Assembly: GCA_034509425.1 (NCBI GenBank)
Contig: JAVTVJ010000789.1
Span: 310,001 to 374,000 of the forward strand
Length of the DNA stretch: 64,000 nt
Source of the DNA: Eopsaltria australis
Lineage: Eukaryota > Chordata > Aves > Passeriformes > Petroicidae
Reading direction: 5' to 3'
Both the position numbers and the translations under genes were made by a program. The notes below the pieces were generated by a model that saw only the letters and a program-made list of their open reading frames with translations, was not told the DNA's origin and did not search any database. Positions 25,951 through 55,504 of the stretch are shown here, one piece after another. How positions within the stretch are numbered: position 1 is the stretch's first letter; every line of letters starts with the position of its first letter.

Positions 25951-28900
25951 TAATAAGCAAGTAAAATCATATCATAAATAATCAAAGCCCTTTGCATTCG
26001 TGGAAGCAGGGGAGGGCACCAGATTTTGTGACATGTTGCAGCCAGGTGTGTATGTAAGAAAGATTGTTACAGCTTTGTGTCTGGTATTATATATTCACAT
26101 AGTTTAATAAACGTAATGAGGACAAGTAATGATGTTTCCATAAGCATTTCTTTGAGTAGCACATGAAGATCCAGAGTAAAGTCCTTGCAGTGGTGAATTG
26201 CTGTCCCTTTCCTGGGCATTGTTCGTGTTTTGTTTTTACTTTACAGTTACACTTCGTTTGGAATTGTCCTGTGTAATGCTGAGTTGAATTCTTGGAGCAG
26301 TTAAAATGCCTTGATGAGTGCATTAGATAGGTTGCAGTGGTTTCAAGGTTTACTGAATTGCTGTCTAACTCTGTGAATATTTTAAAAGGTTCCTCTTGGG
26401 GGCAAAAAAAATACAGCAGAGATTTAGGAGCCTCACTGCATGTGTTAGTGCCAAGTTTAGAGCTCTCTGATCACCTGTTTGTAGTTTAAAAGATTCCACA
26501 GTTGGACTGACTTTCCGTGTGTAGTGTTAATTCAATTGTTACAGAAAGCCAGGGCTTGTTCTTATTTATTTATTTATTTGCTATTAATTCATGCAGTTGT
26601 GTGTAAGGAATTGCTGTAATTCCCTGATTTCCTTCCATAGCTGCCTGGTCAGCCTGGATTCTGCCAGAGGGTGAAGGGACAGCCCTTCCATGTTTGGGCT
26701 TTTTTTGACGTGGATTGTTTTTAAACAACTTTCCCTCTGACAGAAATGTGATGAGTAGCAATTAGCAGTAGTGTATGAGCACAGCATAGAGTCCAAAGAA
26801 TCTTAAATATTGCTGAATATGATTTTCTCTCTTTGTTTGGACTTGCTGGGGTTTTGTGATATTCCTGTTCCCACGTCAGTTAAGCACCTGTAACAAAGTA
26901 CAGGAGAATGGGTGTAATATCAAGTTATAACTATAAATAATGCTCAGGATTAGTTTTGGAATCTTGTATTAGATCTTAATATAACCAGGAAAATATTTGC
27001 TATTAGAAGAAGCCAGACACCTCCATTCTTTAAAGATGAATAAATAAATTAAAGTGATTGTAGTGCCAGCTGTAGTGATCAGTTTGAAATGAGTTTTAGA
27101 ATGGTTAGAATGATTATTTCTGGGTGGTGAAAAAGGAGATTATCAGCTGCTTGCTTTCCTATGCCACCAATGGTTTTGCTCCCTGCTGGAACATTGCATT
27201 CATTGCTTATGTCACTTGTATAATGGCAATGTTCAGAGTTTAACTGTGAGGGAAATGTAAAATTGAGCATGGTTAGGAAACATAAAACAGGCTTCAGTTT
27301 TTGTGTGGTGAATGGGAGGGGGTGAGACTTAATCCTTTCATGACCAACATTTCAAAGATGTGAGCGAAAAGGGCTGCTGTGTCGTCAATCTGAATTTTTC
27401 TTTGAACACAGTTGCTGTAAAATCCTTCTGTCCTCGTTCGTGGCTTTTCCCAGAGCAATACCTGGGGACGTGACCTGACCTTACCTGCAATAGAAATCAG
27501 ATGGAAAAGTGTCAATCTGGAGGTGCTGCTCCTGTGGTGTTGAAATCCCCTTTTCTGTGGGGCAGAGGGGGCAGTACCCATTTACTGGCACACCCTAAAT
27601 GTAACTGCTGGTCAATGAGGAGAGATAAAACGCTGCTGGGATCCCCCTCCCCACCCTCCTGGTGTCTGAATTTGGTGTGTTTGTGGTGTGTCCCCCTCCT
27701 CCCCACCCCTGCGAGCAGCATAACTGGCACTACCAGCTGCTTTTTCATTTGGCTTGAGATAAAAATACACTGAACAGAAGAACATCTTCTCTTGACAGAA
27801 ATACTTACAGAAGTCATAATCTTTGGGAATACTCTGCTGTCTCTTTCTCTGTTTGGCCTTTTCCATGTAATATTTCTACAGTCTCTCCCTTTGTCTCGAG
27901 TTTGTAGCTGAAACTGTTCTGTGTTGTTAAATTAGCAACTGAAAAAGAAATTAAACTTGGTTCTTGGCTTGTTGGCTTCTCCTTTTCCTTCTGTGAGATG
28001 GCTTCAAAGCTGTATTGGTGCTTTAATACTTTTTACTAAGTATATCTTTAAGAAAGCTCTTGAATATAAGAATAAAAAGTGCTGTTGGTGTGATATTTTT
28101 CCAGTGAGATTAAAACGTTGCATTTTAAAAGCTATTTAAACAGACATTTTTCTACTCTTTACTAACCAAGTACTTTGGATCTTTTATGTAAAACTAGTTT
28201 TAAAAGTTAGTGAAGAGTCAGTGACTCGGATCACATGGAAAACTTACTTGTTTTAATCCTATTAGCTGCAAGAATGGCTGCAGGGATGTGGAAATTCTTC
28301 TGATGAGGGAATGATTGCAGTATCTGGGGATGAAAGCATTAGAGAGGCTCATCTCGTAACTGTGTATTTGAGCAGGAAGCCGTGCTGCTGATGTGATACT
28401 GTAAAGGTGTCAGGGATGTCCTGTTCACCGCACAAGTATCAATTCCAGATACAAAATACTGTGACAGCCTGTGGCTGATCCCGCTGTTTCACCGGGTGAT
28501 GGGAGCCCCTTAACCCGCCCTGTGCTTATCTACAAGATTTGAAAATCACATCACAAATTTCTGGCGGGACTGTGATCAATCACACTGACACCACGGAGCT
28601 GAACTTTGCCTGAACACGGCATTTTCTGACTAAAAGCCTGTTGCCTGTAAACTACTTATTCAGCTGCCTTTGCCTGAAAAAAGTGTGACATGATTTAAGA
28701 CTATTGCTGGAACTTCCTGGCTTGTTCATTTGTGTTGGGCACTGATTTGGAGCATCTCAGTCTTTACTTAGAGTTTAAAATGACAAATGACTTTCCCTTG
28801 AGAAAGCTGTGATTTGCTTTTTTAAAGATGTGGCCATTTGTGTGTAGGGGGGTGACAACATGGACAGGTTTGGTGTAACTTCAGATAAACTCCCACCTCC

Positions 28901-29122
28901 TCAGGTACCTGTGTATAACATCACCCCATTTTTAGATGTGCTTTGAAACCCTTTTATTAATACTTTGAACACTTTTGGAGTGGAGACTGCTCCGATTTAA
29001 AGTCCTCCAAGTGCACGATTGACAGGTTGAAATAAACGATGCTGGATTTATTGGCACAAGGTCACTCGAGCCATCTGTTTTAGTCAGGGAGCTTGGGAAA
29101 TGATCCGTTACCTACGTGTGTG

Positions 29123-29165
29123 TTATCGGCAGCTGAGCTCCCTTATCAGCCTCGCCCTTATCTGA
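29123..29165. promoter_or_regulatory. GATA/E-box cluster in the TSC1 5' intron
   Basis: Within 43 bases are TTATCG (29123), CAGCTG (29130-29135), CTTATCAG (29142-29149) and CTTATCTGATGG (from 29158). GATA sites next to an E-box are typical of SCL/GATA-bound blood enhancers. The position, about 9 kb upstream of the GFI1B promoter, would suit a distal GFI1B element. Inference from motifs only. Confidence 0.35.
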
Positions 29166-32145
29166 TGGCAGCGTTTGTGCGTGCCAGCACGATGGCACAA
29201 AGTTTGAAATCCTCTTACCTGCTCAACATTTAAACCGGGGTTTTCCCCATCTGTCTGCAGAGGTATTGTTGAACCTGACTTCCATCCATAGGCTCTTCAG
29301 AGGTGTGTTTTATGATTTCACCAGGCTGCAGCTTTTCCTCTGGCAATATCAGAATCAGTGCAGCTGTTGTTGAGGTTTCTTACTGGTGTGACAAAGATCT
29401 GGTCCAATATAATGGTATTGCTCAAGGAAAATAAGAAAAAAAAATCACTTTTTTCACTGGTGGGGGGTGGGAATCAAAGAGAAGAGTTGACAAGGTTTTT
29501 ATGGGGTAAAAAAGCAGAGGCTCATATTTCTGCTGCTTTAATTCTCAAAACAGGTTTTGCTTGCAGCTGCTCTGGGGGTGTGGCCCTGCATCTCTTTTGT
29601 TAACAAGACTTTAAACAACTAATTCATGTTGCTTAGGAAGCTGGTGAATCTATTGCTTAACCATAGCTGAGACTGTGTCCTGACAGAAACTGAGGGACAG
29701 CAAGGCCTTTTTGAAAGATGTGTTCTCAGAAATGAAGGAATAGATTCCTTGGAGTGAGCTGCTTCCTCATACGATGTTCCAAATTCAGTCATTGAGTCAA
29801 TATTATAATGATTACTAGAAAAAGCAGTTGATTCCTCAAAATGACTGAAGGAGTGGAAGGTTGACTTCTTAGGTTGCGTGGATGTGTGGCTTTAAACTTT
29901 TTGGAAGGGTGGTGTCACTCTCTGAGCATTGTTTATCTTCTAAAAAGCAAGTGTTTTGTGGAAGGAGTTGAAGCTTGGGAGTCTGCACAATGTAGAGGAA
30001 AAAAAAAAAACCAACAAAAAAACCCAAACCAAAATCCTAAACCACAACAAATCCCAGCTCTGATTTTATGAAAAGCATAAATCCATTCTGCTTTCTGTAA
30101 GAAGCCACTTCCCTCTCCCCAAGTTTCTGTTCTGTTATTATCCAAGTTTTGCTCAGAATACCAGCCAGTTTTAAGTCTGCAGATTTAGCATTTTGCCAGC
30201 ATTAGACTAGAAAGGAAATAGCATTTAAATCTAAACACTTCACTGATCAGACTCTGCTGGCTGCTTGTACACGAGCTGAAGTTTCATTTGGACCATTCAG
30301 TTACGATCATTGAGAGCTGAGGGTGGGGGGGTTTATGTTCTGCAGTGATGATTCCAGCAATGCTCCAGCCAGTTTGTTGCTGCTGAAATGCCAGTTGGGA
30401 CTGTGGTGCCATATTATCACCTTTGAATTTGCAATCAGTGCCAGGTTAAGTAAGCTGATGTCTGGTGGCACTAAGAAAAGTGACCTTGGGCAGTTCCGCA
30501 ACTGCAGAGTGATATGTTGCAAATGACAAAGTTTACTGGTGGACACGTTAACTCCTGCTGTCCAGTGCCTTTGTTAAACAGAAATATTCAAGAAATTAAT
30601 ATGTATATAGGTAATTACAGCATTATCATTTAAAACAGAGCAGTGATCTGTGGTCCTTGGCTAATGCCTAAAAATGTTTTGAATAGAATTTAAAGGCTTA
30701 AATTAATTACTGTATGTACAGAATAGAGAAGAATCCTTTCTGTGTAAGATTCTGCCTGCCATAAATAAAACTTCAGCAGCTTTTGAAGGGTCACAGTACA
30801 GAACCATGGTCTTGTGAAAGCCATCTAGTTTGAGGTAATTGCACAGCTTAACCTGTGGACAGTTCTGGAAAGGGCAACTGCAGCACCTTTTGGTGTTTTT
30901 CAGACTGAGGGCTGACTGTTCTCATGCAGGGGGTGCACAACTCTGCTATTCTGATAAAAAACTCTGTGCCATTCTGAACATATGTCTGGTGTGATAAGGA
31001 AGAAATAAATTGTGCCTTTTCTTAACCTCTTTCTGGTTTTTCTTTATTAGTGATCATGAAAGGTGTGTGGCTGGCAGCATTGCAGACAGAAGCTCAGCTC
31101 GTCCACAGAACAGGTGCTGTAAACAAAATTGCAGTAGAAAAACAATTTTGTGTGTAAACTTGGTGTGTGTCAGTCCTGCCTTCCATGGGGGAAGTGAAAA
31201 ATGTGTTTTAGCTCAGAGTGGGAGGGAAGAAACCCTTGCTGATAATATTGGGTGTGATCTAAAGCCAGGTTTGTTCTTTCACTGGGGAAGGTTTGGGATA
31301 GGAAATAAAAATTGATTCATTCTGTGGTAGGTAGCCCAAGTCCCTCTGCTGCTGGTACATGGGAAGAAACCATTTTAAAAGGCTGACATGGCTTAGATTT
31401 GCTCCCAGTTAGCACTGTGGAACTGACCAGTGATGTTACCTGCACACTGTTGCATTTAATACTTCATGCAGTTTTTGCACTGCAGAGTTTTTAGTGTATT
31501 ATTCACAAATCACAAGAGTGGAGTCAAGGTGTGTTGTGCTGCCCAGGCTGTGTTTGGTGTGCCCAGGCTGCCCAGGAGCAGCAGCTGCAGCAGCCCTGCC
31601 TGAGGTTCCCAACAGCTGCAGCCTGGCCACGTTGGACAATCTTAAAGCCCAAATGTCTCAGAGTGCAACAATGCAGAGCCCAGGGCAGTGAATTCCTCAC
31701 CTGGTCACAGGAGTGGAGAAGGATCTGGAGGTGTGTATGTCTCCAGATTTTAGTGCTAAGCGAAGGACTGGAAAGGTGGTTTGAGGAGGAATTGCTGTGA
31801 GAACTCAGGAATGGAGGGATTCCAGGAAGCTTTTTGCATTTTAAATAAAACTTTAGCTTCAGTTTACTGACCTGGAGAGCAAATTAAAAAATTGCTCTGA
31901 CAGTCTAGATCTTGAGGTCTTCTGCAAAACAGATTAATGTCTTTGTGAAAAACATGAAGAAAACCCTGCTCATGACTCATTGGCTTTTTGGAAACTCTTG
32001 CAGCTTTTATTGCAGGTGTGGAAACCCTAACAATCCTCTCAGTGTTAAATGGGCACTTGTGTGGAAAAGAAATAGGAGAGATGAGAGATTTTAGATGGAA
32101 AGGGAAAAGGAAAAATTCACTCATCTGCTGTCTCTTCTCTCCTAG

Positions 32146-32215
32146 TCTGGTAGAAAGACACCAATGAAGAACTTCCTGAAGTTTTAACCTCCACATTCAT
32201 GTCAGTACGTGCATC
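32146..32215 (+). other. TSC1: TSC1 5'UTR part of the ATG exon, with two upstream ATGs
   Basis: The acceptor TCTCCTAG ends at 32145. A 7-codon uORF occupies 32164-32187. A second upstream ATG at 32199 opens a 30-codon frame that overlaps the true start and stops at 32291. Both have pyrimidines at -3 (weak context), whereas the hamartin ATG at 32216 has A at -3 and G at +4 (strong). Confidence 0.75.
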
Positions 32216-47964
<15,749 letters not shown>

Positions 47965-50510
47965 AGAGGAAGATAGTCAATCAGTGTTATTTTCATATTC
48001 TTGGCATAGAACAGGAGGCGTGAGTGCAAGTTTAACTAAAAGCTTTTATGTTTCTTTGGTCTGAGCAGTGGCTCATGCAGCGGAGCAGGATCGATGGCCA
48101 GGAATGGAAGGAGGCTGCTGAATGAATGCAAAGTGGATTTTTGGGTCTGGAATTGAAAATGCCCAGCCTAACTCTTGCTTCTTTCTCAAATTCAATCCTT
48201 AGCAGCGTGTACTAATTTGAAGGGACAACTGTTAGCATTTGCAAGTATTTTTTTCCCTTCTCCCTGTCCCCAGTTGAGTGGCTGCGTTTATGAACTTGAG
48301 TGCAATATGAGGCCAAATTAACATTTGTGAGTTTACTCTGAATGCTTTGTATTTCCTTGCAAGCTTCCCATTTAGAGCAGTTGATTGTGCTGCCTGTCCA
48401 GGTGACTTCAGTTCCTTTCATCCTGGAAAGAAGCAGCACTAGGATTTCCAGTGCATTCTCTATTTTTGCCTGTCCACTGTCCCACACCCCTCAGAGCCCA
48501 GCCTTCATTAAGTTGGAGTCTGATTGATTACCCAGATGTTTAAAGAACATTGTACCTCTGCAAAATGATTCATTCACCCTAATTCATGATCATTGTTTAT
48601 ATTGTCCTTAACATTTCCTGGGAACTTACGTTTGAACAGACAAAAAGGAACTGGAGCTTGTAATGCAGAAGAGACCGTAAATGCTGAAGACTTGTTAAAA
48701 CATCAGCTTCAGATCCTCTTGGTGTTTGAAGCGTTTGCCTGACAGACTGTGATTGACCTCACACTGGTTCATATGGGAAAGTAGTTGGGGTGGGAGAAGA
48801 GGGAAGAGGAAGCTTTACTCAAGCAGGGGGAGAATGCAGAACATGGAGGTAGAATTCCAAGCTTATGAAGATCTGCAGAGGAGGATTTGCTTCTCTAATC
48901 AGGGAAATGTGCTGCCTCACCGTCCTTCATAGTTCTGCTCTTTGTTCCTGGTCTGAGCAAGACCACTGTGGTTTGAGTCCAAGGAATTGGCTTCATTCTT
49001 CCTGGAAATACCTTTTCAGGCTTGACTTGGAGAACATAGTTTCCTTTGAGTGCTCTTCTACTCAGGTTGCAGCACGTTCTTCAGTTCAGCAGTGTCAATT
49101 TGGCTCTAGGTATCTCCCCTTCACCTCATCCTGCTTCCTTAGATGACAGGGCTGAGGAGGAGTCCTGCTCAAACTGAAATCAGAATCCTGGCCTGAAGCC
49201 TTTTGATGTTAATCATGTTTTAAGTCAATGGGGAGCCTTCTGTGAAGGAGGATTGTGGGATCAGGGCTTGTCAGTGGTCAGACTCAATCTCCTTCGTGCC
49301 AGAACAGGGCCTGCTGTTAGGAAGGCAGTGCTTGTTTTAAATGTCCCACGTGGCTGGGTCCAGGCATACTCACACGGTTCAGGCTTCACAGTTCCCCTGC
49401 ATCACACGTGGCCTCTTCTCCTAAACATTCTGTGGGTGGCAGCTGCTGTTTAAGAACCACCTCACATGGAAATCAAGTCCAAGCACACTTGCATTTGTAG
49501 TTCAGATCCCTTCTTAGCCCAGGTGGGAGCGAGGCTCTCAGAGCAGCTGGTGCCCGGCTCACTTGCTCCTGGCAGAACTCATCCTCCCATTCCCGCCTCC
49601 TCCGTAACTCCAAGGTCTGAATACATTTCTGCCTGTCTTAAATTATTCTCCGTGTCCTTTCGGTTGGTCAGTCCGAACTCTGAGAGTAGAGATGAACTTC
49701 AGTGGTTGTGTCAAAGCTGACTCTGCATGGAGTAGAGAGTAGAGAGTTGGTTGTAAGTGACAGCCTGGTTTTGTCGGCGTCTTTAGGCTTTCTCAGACGT
49801 AGTGGTAGCAAACGTGGTAGCGCGTGTTTCGGTAAAGATTTGGAGGTTTCCTGCCCCTTTCCCACTGGATCCCAGCCCTGGGAGTGAACGGTTTGCACAC
49901 AAAGGGCCCGATGGGGCAGCTCAGCTGGGAATGTTGGAGGAGTTCATTCCCATCCGAGCCCGGATCTGGCGTTCCCAGGAGAGGCAGGTTTTGTGTCGGT
50001 CACAAAAACGCCCTGGCAGCAACGCGAGCTCTTTGATAAGGTGGCTTTTTTTTCTTCTTTTAAACAGGATTTTAGCACCAGGATAGTAATGGAAACCACT
50101 TTAGGTTTGTTTATGGACCACAAAGATTATGGAGGAACAAATTTTGCAATTTTCTTTCGTAAGTCTAAAAATCATGGATCTGCTGTATGTAGTTAACTTG
50201 CAGTTTGTTTGAAGGGGTCCCATCAGTGAAGTGGAAACAGATTTTTTTAACTGACTGCTTTTAGTTAAATCTAAAATTGCTGTCTTTGTCAAGTTAATCT
50301 GTTCCCTGCCTCGCTCTTTGTAAGCATGTTAAACAATCCACATTAAATGCCATAAATATGAAATACGAGGAAATGGTACAATCGTAAGCTAAAGAGAATT
50401 TAAACCAAAAGGAGGTTTTGCTGTCCTTATTAGAATGTTCTAAAATGTCAAGGCAGTTGCTTGTGTTTAACTGTGAACAAATAAAATGTATTGTTTTGCA
50501 CTAGTCTGTG
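47965..50510 (+). other. TSC1: TSC1 3'UTR
   Basis: Human TSC1 has a long 3'UTR of several kilobases, and here no canonical AATAAA was noticed before 50480. No coding exon is seen. The end position depends on the poly(A) signal chosen. Confidence 0.6.
50480..50485 (+). terminator. TSC1: Candidate TSC1 poly(A) signal AATAAA
   Basis: AATAAA is followed within 30 bases by a GT-rich stretch (TTGTTTTGCA, TCTGTGTT), giving a 3'UTR of about 2.5 kb. A second AATAAA at 51077-51082 is the alternative. Confidence 0.5.
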
Positions 50511-53500
50511 TTAAATTCCCTGCCAGACCTCTTTGGGACCAAACACGTGGAAGGGAGTTCAGTGTCCAAACCTCTCCCCAGATGGGCCAGTCCAGAGCAG
50601 GTCAGTGCTGCTGCCCCTTTGCACAGGATTCACCATTAGAAGCTCATTTTTCTGCATGGACCCAAAGCCCTTTTTTCTTCTGTGACAAACAAACTGACCA
50701 ACAATGTGCCAGTGTAATCCCTAAATGAACTGCAAACAGTTCAGTGCTGCAAATCTGCGGCTCAGCTTCTGCATGGCCTTGCTCCTGCAGGCCAGGACTG
50801 CACAGTGATTAGAGAAATTAATAGCTGGAAATGTCAGAGCCTTGTTTGCAAAGCTGGGGCTGCTGTCAGGAGCTGGCTCTGGCTGTGCTTTTCCCTTGCA
50901 TACCCTGCTCAAGAGCCACAGTGCACACATGAGGGAACTTCCTCAGACCACGAGGAATTTTGGGGCCACTTTTTTCCAAGTTGGTTGTTCTCGTTTTGCT
51001 TTTTTCCCCCAGACTGGCACTTTCTCACTGGTTCTGGTCTTTCATTGTTTCTTATTTGTTTTTATTTTCTTCTTGAAATAAATGAATATTTCAGAGATTG
51101 CTCAAAGCAGTTTAGTAATCCCTACATGAGCCTCAGCATTCCAGTTAAGGACTGAGTGTAATTCTTAAATATGTGCAACATATGCAAGGGTCTGAGTTGT
51201 GCAAGTGACACATTGTGAACATGGTTTGGCCAAGGAATTATGTTTATGGAGAATTTTATACAGAAATTACTATAAATATCATCTTGGAGATCAGTGATAC
51301 AGAAATTTGGGCCCCTGCACTGGGATTAGCTCTACAGCATGGGGTAGTAATATAAAAACAAAGCACAAAGTGAATTTAACTTGCTCTTACACAGAATGAG
51401 TTCAAAATAAGGCATCCCTTAAGCCTGGCATTGCAAAGCTGCTCCTGCCAGTGTAAAAAATAATCAGATAAAAATTACCCACGGAAGTGTATTACAGTGT
51501 ATATTGTACAAAAAGAGAAAAATGAAGTGCCTTCCTTACTAATGCCAAGTAGTGCATTTGGTAGTTCATAACATAGCTAATAAACACACAGGAGACATTA
51601 GGGAAGGAAATACTTCAAATTCAGGAAATTAAAATATCTTTGCTGATTGATCCTGATTTGTTGGAACTACTTAGCTGCTGGCACAATTTTAAAAGTGGTT
51701 ACAAAATAGGAAATCACAGGACTTGAGTTGCTTCATCCGTTCATACTCGGGAGCTCTGCAAAGGAAGCCTGGTTTGCATTCCCGTGGGCTTTGCCTTGCA
51801 GACAGGACTGTTCCAAATAATTGACTTATGGTTGTCATGATTTTGGTGTCTGTGGGCTTTACTTGGCTGAACCTTTTTTTCTTGAAGGCCTTTTCACTTC
51901 AGTTTTGGGCTGGCTGATCTTTGCTGTGTGCCAGATGCTATTCCTGGTTCCTGCGAAGCCGCCTCTGCTTGCTGTGCTCGATGCTCAGCTGACTGAAAGC
52001 TCAAGCTGGTGCTGCACCACCAGCAGGGGAATTCAGGACTCCCAGGAGAGCAGCTCTCGTGCCTCGGGGTGTTCGTGATGTGGGGAGCTGGCACAGGGTG
52101 GTGCTGACAGGGAACAGCCGATGGCTCTTCTGAAATTGCAGCTCCGGGGATGGGAGCGGGAGCGGGCGGCCCCGCAGCGCCCCGGGCTGTACCCCAGGGG
52201 TTGGATACCTGTAAGCGATGTTAAAAAGGCCCTTGGAGGACAGCAGGGTTGTTGGAACTGGTTAGAAGTTGCTGGTGAGAGGTTTGGACATTGCTATGAG
52301 GTGGCCGCTAGAGGCCCTGCCAAGCCCATCCCTTCGCATCGGCTTCCTCGGCATCTCTGGGATTCCGAGATTCCTCTCTCTGGAATCGACCCTTCTGGTT
52401 CCCTCCAGAGCCCACCGCCATTCCTGACACTTCATCTTGACTTTTTGGGATCCGAGTTATACTCTGTCCTCTCGCAGTGTGAGAGGCTGGAACCAGATAT
52501 TGAATGGACAGAATATTTTATCACAGCATGGTTTATCACGGAATTGTTTGGGTTGGAAGGGACCTTTAAAGCCCATCCAGTCCAACCCCCTGCAGTGAGT
52601 GGGGACATCTTCAACTAGAGCAGGTTCCTCAGTTTGACAAAAGCCTGGTTTGACCCTTAACTGAATCAAGGGGAACACAGATAATTCATACAGATGCCAG
52701 GATTCTGTTGAGATCATCTGCTACCAGCCCATATCTCTATTTCAGCCTTTGAACAAAAAAAGCAGCATTTATTTTCTGGGCTAACTGACAGATCTGTAGG
52801 AAAGTCAGTCTGGTGCCCTGCCTGGTTTCTTGGTGTGTATCTTGCAATTTTATGCTCACCGAGGCTAAAGTAAAACTTTATTGCACTTTTGTGTTTGGCA
52901 TTTACATCCTGTTTATGTAAATTCTTCAAACAGCTTGATTTGTAGTAGAGGAAAACAATTCTTGCTGTATCTTTTTGTCTTTTGAAGTGTCCATCCACTC
53001 TGAAAGAGGAGAACTTGTATGGAAATTAAGTAATTTGTCTGGATGTTTTTGTGAGACTTAACTTTGCAGTCTTCCAACAGATTCTGATCTTGTCATTATC
53101 AAACCTCAGACTGCAAGTTTTATGCACTCATTTTTCTGCTTGGTTTTTAAAATTTTGCCTGCATGACACTGACAGAAGGGATAGGGCTAGGCTAGAAATT
53201 ATTGCTAAGATTCGTGAACTGTTTCTTGTGTGTATAAATCTTACTGTTCGGATTTGGGAACTTTTTTGTGTGTATCACTTTGGTCTAGTGCAAAATGACA
53301 GCTGCACTGGGGTTTTGGGCAGCAGTGGTGGACTGGCTTTGCTAGGACTGTCCTGACAAACCATTTGTGCTGTGCTCATCCCTGGAAGCTGAAAGTGAGC
53401 TACAAACTGGAGGATAATTTTGCTCTCCTCACAGCCTGTGTGGTCGAATTTAAACCATAGGACAGGGCCAAGAAGGTTGGAAACAAGATCAGGGATCAGC

Positions 53501-55114
53501 ATCTCTTGTGTCCCCAACACTTGTCATCGTTCAGTCCTCGCAGCTTGTTCTGAAAAGCTTTCCAAGACAGCAACTGTCACTGGACACTTGTCTGCACCAT
53601 GGAACACAACAGGGCAGCTGCCACAACTTGCATTTTCCAGCCTGAGGCTGCTTCTGCACCAGGGATCTCAAGTGAAGCCAGAGAGGGTGACGGTGACGGT
53701 GACATTCCACTGGCTGTGGCCCCAGTAGTGCCCAGGAGTTGCTCTGTGACCCTCTGTTACCATTTTGAGTTCACCAAGGTTCAGTTCAGTTGGATCAAAT
53801 CTCCCTAAAAATAGGGCTCCACTCCAGACTGGGTGGGTGCACTGCAGTGCAAGTGGACAGGGGAAAGGAAAAAAGTGCAAAACAACGTGGGGTTCTGTGA
53901 GGAATAAAAATGCTCCTGAGAACACTTTCCTTTTCATCTGAGCTGTCATTTCTTCCTATGCCCCCTCCTCTGAATTAATTCTCCCTTCTGTTTTTAGCTG
54001 CTCATTGCCAAAACCTGGTGATTTTAAGGCAAAAACTTTCTCACAGTGAAGTGAGCCTGGTGTGCAAGGGGAGATTGTTTATTCAGGAGTATCTTGCAGC
54101 AGGAAGCAAAGAGCAGGAGCTAATTTGTCTTTGGGAGGGGAAAGAGCAGTCAGCCACAGGGAGGACACTAATTTGGGAAGGGCTGTAGGGTCTGACCATG
54201 TGCTGACCTCATGCTCCATATTTTGAGCCCCAGGGCCACCATGGGTCTGCCCCTTAGGTGGGACATCTGGCCTAAAGTAATGCTAACCTTGCCTTGAGAC
54301 AGGGAAAGCACAGGCATTTCAATCTGCAGTTTGAACAGGAACTGTCTGAACATGATTCTCCCACCACTTTCCCATGGATCACATGGACTGGAACTGGCTT
54401 TTGTTCTGTAGAGGTCTGAGGAGCACAGAGGTGCTTTCTCCACGTTTGGCTGTTGTCAGTAAGCACAAACTAAGGGCAAAATGAACTCTGCTCTCCTTTA
54501 CATCTCCAGCTCTGATAGCACAGGGGTCAAACAGGTCTAAGGGGGGGATGTTCTGGGGTGTGAGGAGTTGCAGGAGGCTGCAGCAGAGCACAGCTGAAGC
54601 ACACTGGCCTCTGTAGCCAGTGGCAGGTATGGGAGACCTCTGTAGTGTCCTATAAATAGGGAGTCCATGCTCCAGCTAACCAAACTATTTCTGTGGAGGT
54701 GAGGGAATTTTAGAGACAAGTCTAAATGTCAAAGACGTGTCTCAATCCATAATGCCAGGCCTTTGCTGCTCTGCATCACATCCTTCAGACAGGCAGGTTC
54801 TTCACCCCACGGCTGTGGTGAGGGAGAGGATGTTCTGCAGAAAGGAGGCTGAGAAAATGTAAAATCCTATTTCAAGTAGCTTGTCCAAGATTCATGTTGG
54901 AGAGATTAGAACCTGATGAGTCCTGGCTGTTCCCTGCTCCCACTGCAGTGCTGGCACCAGGGACCAGCTGTAGCCACAGCTACTTCTATGGGGATATGAG
55001 GAGGAGAGTGGAAATATCAGCAAGGGAGAGCAAAAGCATCTGGTCCAGGCTGGCTGCAGGGCAACTCTTCAGAAAGTGGACTCAGGATGGATCTCTGGTG
55101 TTCATTTCACTGTC
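50511..55114. other. TSC1-SPACA9 intergenic spacer (3' ends facing)
   Basis: No coding exon is supported. Contains a CR1 fragment (about 52523-52642) and a short GACGGT triplication near 53687-53703. Otherwise unique sequence. Confidence 0.5.
52523..52642 (-). mobile_element. CR1-type LINE 3'-end fragment
   Basis: Plus strand shows GGAATTGTTTGGGTTGGAAG, GGACCTTTAAAGCCCATCCA, GTCCAACCCCCTGCAGTGAG and CATCTTCAACTAGAGCAGGT, the reverse complement of the CR1 3' end. It is the best preserved CR1 tail in the window. Confidence 0.9.
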
Positions 55115-55120
55115 TTTAAT
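55115..55120 (-). terminator. SPACA9: Candidate SPACA9 poly(A) signal ATTAAA
   Basis: TTTAAT on the plus strand reads ATTAAA, the commonest variant signal, about 50 bases beyond the SPACA9 stop codon. This would make a very short 3'UTR. Confidence 0.4.
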
Positions 55121-55170
55121 CAGCCAGGTGGTTAAAGGTGGTGAGCAGACAATGCAGGAGCTTTGATCCT

Positions 55171-55504
55171 TTAAAAGGGGTGCTTGCCAGGTGGTCTCCA
55201 GGGAGCTTTCTTTTTTAAACGTGGGTCTTCATAATTGCACCTCTGGCAACTTTTTTCCTGTGATTGTCCAATGTGTTGCTTGCTACTGACAGTGTGAGAT
55301 GCAAAGTTCCCAACACGTGGTGCTGGGGGAGTGGGTGTCCCCTTCCTGGCAAGCCCACAACTCGCATTAGGCAGCAGGTACTTCTTGGTGTAGGTTATCC
55401 ACTCCTTCATGTTGTCTATAACAATGGGGATGATGCTCACCACCCCTCCATAGCGATTCCTTGCTTCATCCAAGCTCAGGTAATTCACAACACCGTGGGG
55501 GTAG
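55171..55504 (-). CDS. SPACA9: SPACA9 last coding exon
   Basis: Acceptor CCCACAG ends at 55505. Encodes YPHGVVNYLSLDEARNRYGG, VVSIIPIVIDNMKEWI and a 60-residue basic, poorly conserved tail. TAA at 55173-55171. Confidence 0.94.

Larger units (their letters stand above)
24044..32145 (+). other. TSC1: TSC1 5' intron (8.1 kb)
   Basis: Unique AT-rich DNA with one CR1 fragment (25742-25950) and a GATA/E-box cluster at 29123-29165. No coding exon is supported. Alternative 5' exons cannot be ruled out. Confidence 0.5.
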
